The translations under genes were made by a program, and so were the position numbers. Shown one piece after another: positions 63,300 to 64,000 of a stretch of 64,000 nt of DNA. The notes under the pieces are model-generated. The model was not told where the DNA came from. It made no database searches and was given only the letters and a program-made list of their open reading frames with translations. Source of the DNA: Bradyrhizobium diazoefficiens (GTDB taxonomy: Bacteria; Pseudomonadota; Alphaproteobacteria; Rhizobiales; Xanthobacteraceae); NCBI RefSeq assembly GCF_016612535.1, contig NZ_JAENXS010000002.1, positions 806,001 through 870,000 on the forward strand, given 5' to 3'. The first letter of the stretch is position 1. Each line of letters opens with the position of its first letter.

Positions 63300-64000
63300 A
63301 TGGCGGCAAATTCGCCTGCCGATATTCTAGTTGAGTTGGAAGAAGCGGTCGCAGCCTGCTCGCCGGAGCGCTGCGCCCGCATCCTCTCGGGCATTGTGCA
63401 CCTGCTCGCATCCGGCCGCGACAAGCCTCAGCACCTGCTGGTCAATGTGGTCGACGGCGTCTTGCTTCGATTGACGGGGCGGGTCACGCCCTCCGCATTG
63501 ACAGAACTGAGCGAGGCACTCGCTGGTTTGAACATTGCGCCGCAGGACACGTTGCGGCATCTGGCATCCCACGAAGACCCCTCCATCGCTTGCCCGGTCC
63601 TGCTCAAATCGCGAGGGCTCTCTGCCGCCGACCTGACGGCGGTCGCGACAGCCTGCGGCGAAACGCATCAGCTCGCGATCTCGGCCCGTCACGAGATCGA
63701 AGCGGCCGTGGCTGAAGCGCTGGTCACGCGCGGCACGCGCGCGGTCCGCCTCGCCCTGATCAAGAACCCCGGAGCCCAATTCTCCGATGCGGCTTACGCT
63801 TCGCTGATCGAGACGGGTGCTGCGGACGACGAGATCGCAAAGGCGCTGGCGCTCCGGCCCGGCACGCCCGACATCGTCTTGCGCAAGCTGCTTTCCGCTT
63901 CACCTGAGCCAAAGCCCGCGGCCAAGCCCAATGCCTCCGCCCTGCCCCCGGCACAGGGGCCCGCGATCGTTGCGCCGAAGCGGCCTTGCTCGGCCGACTA
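63300..64000 (+). CDS. DUF2336 domain protein, 3' end cut by window
   Basis: ATG at 63300, frame open to the last base (233 codons visible), stop outside the window. Begins MAANSPADILVELEEAVAAC and continues with helical repeats: VNVVDGVLLRLTGRVTPSAL, SEALAGLNIAPQDTLRHLAS, SHEDPSIACPVLLKSRGLSA, RLALIKNPGAQFSDAAYASL. This fits DUF2336, a HEAT-like alphaproteobacterial family of unknown function. The visible end is Pro/Ala-rich, likely a linker. Confidence 0.78.
   Translation, partial: MAANSPADILVELEEAVAACSPERCARILSGIVHLLASGRDKPQHLLVNVVDGVLLRLTGRVTPSALTELSEALAGLNIAPQDTLRHLASHEDPSIACPVLLKSRGLSAADLTAVATACGETHQLAISARHEIEAAVAEALVTRGTRAVRLALIKNPGAQFSDAAYASLIETGAADDEIAKALALRPGTPDIVLRKLLSASPEPKPAAKPNASALPPAQGPAIVAPKRPCSAD

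Noticed and set aside
1..64000. rRNA, tRNA or CRISPR loci anywhere in the window
   Set aside because: No tRNA T-loop/acceptor pattern, rRNA signature or regularly spaced repeat array was recognised by eye.

Overview
The window looks like chromosomal DNA of a high-GC alphaproteobacterium of the Bradyrhizobium/Rhodopseudomonas group. The signs are a GapR-type DUF2312 protein, a BA14K protein, DUF2155 and NDUFA12-like genes, minCDE with Rhizobiales-type MinE, a B12-dependent NrdJ, a consensus FNR/FixK-type box, and several copies of the palindromic intergenic repeats common in Bradyrhizobium. No rRNA, tRNA or CRISPR array was seen. Both ends cut genes: a histidine kinase on the left and a DUF2336 gene on the right.

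Layout. 1-2.5 kb: two-component operon (kinase, response regulator, REC-HisKA_2 protein). 2.5-9 kb: aat, DUF2155 gene and NDUFA12-like gene, with a BASS-type transporter, a small exported protein and a divergent GlxA-type regulator/isonitrile hydratase pair between them. 9.2-14 kb: BA14K protein, a second two-component pair (response regulator plus hybrid CHASE3/PAS kinase), DMT exporter. 14-18.5 kb: long hairpin-rich leader and nrdJ. 18.6-21.2 kb: an AT-richer two-gene island encoding a Ser/Thr kinase and an HD phosphohydrolase. 21.5-24.9 kb: accessory scrap (decayed transglycosylase, DUF2442, ParB-like, gapR, TolA-like, mazEF) with repeat copies. 24.9-46.2 kb: mostly housekeeping, stress and envelope genes (desaturase, PhnA-like, FkbM methyltransferase, Ada-type regulator, M15-like peptidase, pyridoxal kinase, SMR pump with TetR, flavoprotein hydroxylase with MarR, L,D-transpeptidase, minCDE). 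46.4-52.7 kb: an NMT1/THI5-type ABC uptake system with embedded enzymes and a TetR regulator. 52.7-54.1 kb: IS110 element. 54.2-64 kb: MarR, tannase-family esterase, DUF2778 and DUF1810 genes, chemoreceptor, FMN reductase, AraC regulator, DUF2336 gene.

Most interesting points. (1) The island kinase has a lysine in its glycine loop and no lysine in the VAIK position, the arrangement that defines eukaryotic WNK kinases; it sits with an HD phosphohydrolase next to ribonucleotide reductase. (2) Two CAAC-N6-GTTG operators tie together the split ABC transporter/enzyme cluster, which looks like an uncharacterised catabolic regulon. (3) A perfect FixK-type box precedes a 57-residue membrane protein gene. 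(4) The IS110 element has strongly structured non-coding flanks, the place to look for a bridge RNA. (5) nrdJ has a leader of serial hairpins without a recognisable cobalamin riboswitch.
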